From assembly GCA_964036155.1 (NCBI GenBank), contig OZ038422.1, positions 41,687,201 to 41,751,200 of the forward strand: a stretch of 64,000 nucleotides of DNA, in the 5' to 3' direction. Every line of letters starts with the position of its first letter. Positions within the stretch are counted from its first letter, which is position 1. Origin of the DNA: Diploscapter coronatus. Taxonomy: Eukaryota > Nematoda > Chromadorea > Rhabditida > Rhabditidae. A program made the position numbers and the translations under genes. Positions 61,470 to 64,000 of the stretch are shown here, piece after piece. The notes under the pieces were generated by a model. It did no database searches and was not told the origin of the DNA. It saw nothing but the letters and a program-made list of their open reading frames with translations.

Positions 61470-64000
61470 CTGAAAATATTTAACTTGTTAAGCTTTTTTT
61501 TAAATTAAATATTATTCAATAAAATGTTAGTTGAAATTTTATTTGGTTACTCTCCAATGTATTAAGGGAATCTTTTTTCGATAAATATATCTTTCACTAA
61601 ATTTCATGTATTTTCATAGCTTGAAGATGTATAAGATATTCTATTAGTTTATAGTAAATTCCTATGTATTCAAAAGATTTTATATTGCATAATAAAAATA
61701 TCATACTCTTGAATTTTTCGATTTATTATCCCAAGTAGTAAAATGTTTTAGTAAAAGAGAGCATATTTATACTTCAAATAAATTTCTAACTTATTTTAAT
61801 TCTATTTAACTTAACAAATCTTTGCATCAAAAGTCGAGGATTCCTCTGACTCTAAAGGCAAATGGCAAAAATGCTAAGACATCACCGCTAAACTCTTCAT
61901 TTTGAATCACTAATTTATCGATTCGTTAAAGAGTTTGCAAATAGGAAATAAACTCAATGGCGTCATAGAAATTTAACAAAGCTCACAATGATACAATTTT
62001 TAATAGATTTTTTCTTACTGTAATGAACTCATGAGTTTGTATTTTTGAATTCAAAATTTTCAAATCTCTCCTGCAAAAATAGGCGTTCTTTAATCCGATC
62101 TTTGGCTATTTCAGGCTTATTTTTTTATCGCATCAAGTGTTATTTTTCGCACGATAAGCTCAAATTAAACTGATTTTGTATTAAATCTACCTATTCAAGT
62201 CGACACTTGTCTTAGATTTTTTTCCACTAATTTTCGAAACATTTCCCCAATTTGCCTCGTGGTATTTGCAGGGAAAGGCTAAATTTAAGTTTCGCCTTTT
62301 CGAATAAACTTTGGACTCTTTCCTTATATCATCTATACCAAAAATGCTCGACTTTTTGATTAACGTTAGTAGAAATTTATCTAGATCGAAAAATTGCAGG
62401 TGAAAATTATAGGTAAAAAAGCCCAGACTTTTTCTGATTTTACGGTATCTTACGCTCGCTATTTTGCGTGGTTCTATAGTTATTCGTTGTTAATGAGGAT
62501 AAATAATTGAAATAATTTACGTAATAATGAATTATTCCCGAGGAGACGTAAAATCGACGAAAAATCATATACACCTTCAAATATCGCCTGCGGATTTTGA
62601 CTTGTACCGTAATCCGATTTTAGTTTGGAAATATTAGCACAGATTGATATTTGAGAAAATACGATAAGTACAACGGCATTTCGATCTTTACCAAAATATT
62701 TAGCCAACATTTATCTGCTTTTGATTTAACGATGCATTAGATAGATTGTATTATGAACTTTGAAAAAATGATGGCATTTAAACTGAAAATAAGACGGGTT
62801 TTAGTACAAGCAATTATGTATTTTATTTTTTATCTTATGAATAAATATTAAAACCGAACACTTGGCCGGGTATGTGTCGTGCGCATAAAAGATTTTTGCG
62901 CGCAACGACCGTGCTCGTCCACTTGGTCGATTCCCAGAAGTCTAATTATCCTGCATAACATAATAATATCGTGTCATTTTACATCGATATTATTTTCTTA
63001 AAGCACCATTCTGTAACACTTTTTGTGCATATTTTTGAAATTTTTCGGAGCCAATGGAATAATTGAAATCCAACCTTTTTGTGATTCACATAACTCGCTG
63101 AAATATTCATGAAATTTTGCGTATTTATTGTGCAGAGTCTAAGTATTTTCGAGGAAAATCGCAAATTGCACAGGTAATTTCGCCTACGATTTCCATAAAC
63201 CCAAAATTCGACTAATTTGTTTCGAATTTACTTCCTGTTATTTAACTCAAATACCAATCTCCGTTATTTAAGGTGAATTTCCTAAGTTCATATGACATAC
63301 GAATACTTAGAAGAGGAGTGTTTCAGTTCATAAATTTTAAAAATGTACCTAATTTTCCTACTTTTGAAGGTCATACTCCTTGAAAAGATTTAATTCCGCG
63401 TCATGCAGATGACCGCCTCAAAATATCTCGAGATTATAATATTTTCCGGTGATTTTTACGGCTGACTTGCAAACGACAATTCGCCTACGCCTTTTTATCA
63501 CGTTGTCATTTTTTCCAACTACGGAAATTCATACGATCAAAATTGCGAGCCCAGCAAAAACCCGGATGAGGCTAAATTTGTAAGAAAAATCTCTACGAGT
63601 TCTTGAACCTCCGTAAAATCCATACAATTTTATTTTATTTTTAGATGCAAACAGGTTATTCGGTTTAGACGTTTTACGTAGGTTTTGAGCATTTATCTGT
63701 GCACGTATGTAATCTATGCCAGGTGTATGTTCAGAGAAAAAGTTATAAGGCAATTACATCGTCTAACTTATTTATCGCCAAATTTGAAGATATTTCATAC
63801 GTAATAAGGAATATAATCAAAGTGCCGATTGGGATATATCGTTTAAACTTTTATAAATTCGGCTGACTTTATTTCCGAAACAGACCTACTTTTGATTGTG
63901 TTTAGCCGGGATTTGAAATTCGGTCACCTTTAAGTTTAGCCTATTATGACACCGCATCGCACGCAAAGTGGGGGTTGGTTTGAGATTTGAGCGTTAAGAC
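61470..64000. other. No gene seen
   Basis: AT-rich sequence. A GC-rich hairpin (GTCGTGCGC paired with GCGCGCAACGAC) lies at about 62876-62908, with CACTTGGCCG/CACTTGGTCG direct repeats on either side. Earlier exons of the candidate gene ending at 61387 may be here but were not recognised. Confidence 0.4.

Overview
This looks like nuclear DNA of a nematode, probably a rhabditid. It is AT-rich. The coding genes are split by many short introns (often about 45 bases) with TTTCAG-type acceptors. At least nine start codons lie 0-19 bases after such an acceptor, the pattern expected for spliced-leader trans-splicing. F-box genes of nematode type and DNase II genes are expanded, and small hairpin-type mobile elements sit in many introns. 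No species can be named from the sequence.

Layout. 1-440: 3' end of a C2H2 zinc-finger gene (+). 1.5-2.1 kb: two tRNA-Asp(GTC) genes (-) in a small tandem duplication, then a tRNA-derived SINE candidate. 3.4-8.5 kb: two F-box-like paralogues (+), the first with one exon junction that does not join in frame. 8.7-15.5 kb: a head-to-tail array of DNase II genes (-), three intact and one relic. 16.0-16.65 kb: a broken duplicate of the 3' end of the second F-box gene, so the nuclease array is bracketed by F-box copies. 16.65-24.5 kb: gene-poor. 24.5-28.4 kb: syndapin/PACSIN (F-BAR plus SH3, +), convergent with a HAD-family phosphatase (-) at 28.7-30.5 kb. 35.9-36.6 kb: histone H3.3 (+). 40.6-42.4 kb: Grb2/SEM-5 adaptor (+). 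44.3-46.2 kb: sideroflexin (+). 46-56.5 kb: gene-poor. 56.5-57.2 kb and 59.2-59.7 kb: two small single-pass membrane proteins, both in short exons. 61.4 kb: a possible terminal exon (-).

Most genes are unrelated housekeeping or signalling genes. PACSIN and Grb2 both belong to SH3-dependent endocytic and receptor signalling, but their proximity here looks incidental. The coherent local stories are the DNase II array inside the F-box duplication, a raised share of GC-AG introns (four likely cases among about 65 introns reconstructed), and several families of short inverted-repeat elements inserted into introns. One such family has three copies within 38 kb, and another element keeps a perfect 8-base target duplication. 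I found no operon of bacterial type, CRISPR array, rRNA or virus. I did not find a convincing wholly new system; the items above and the unassigned small membrane proteins are what I would look at first.
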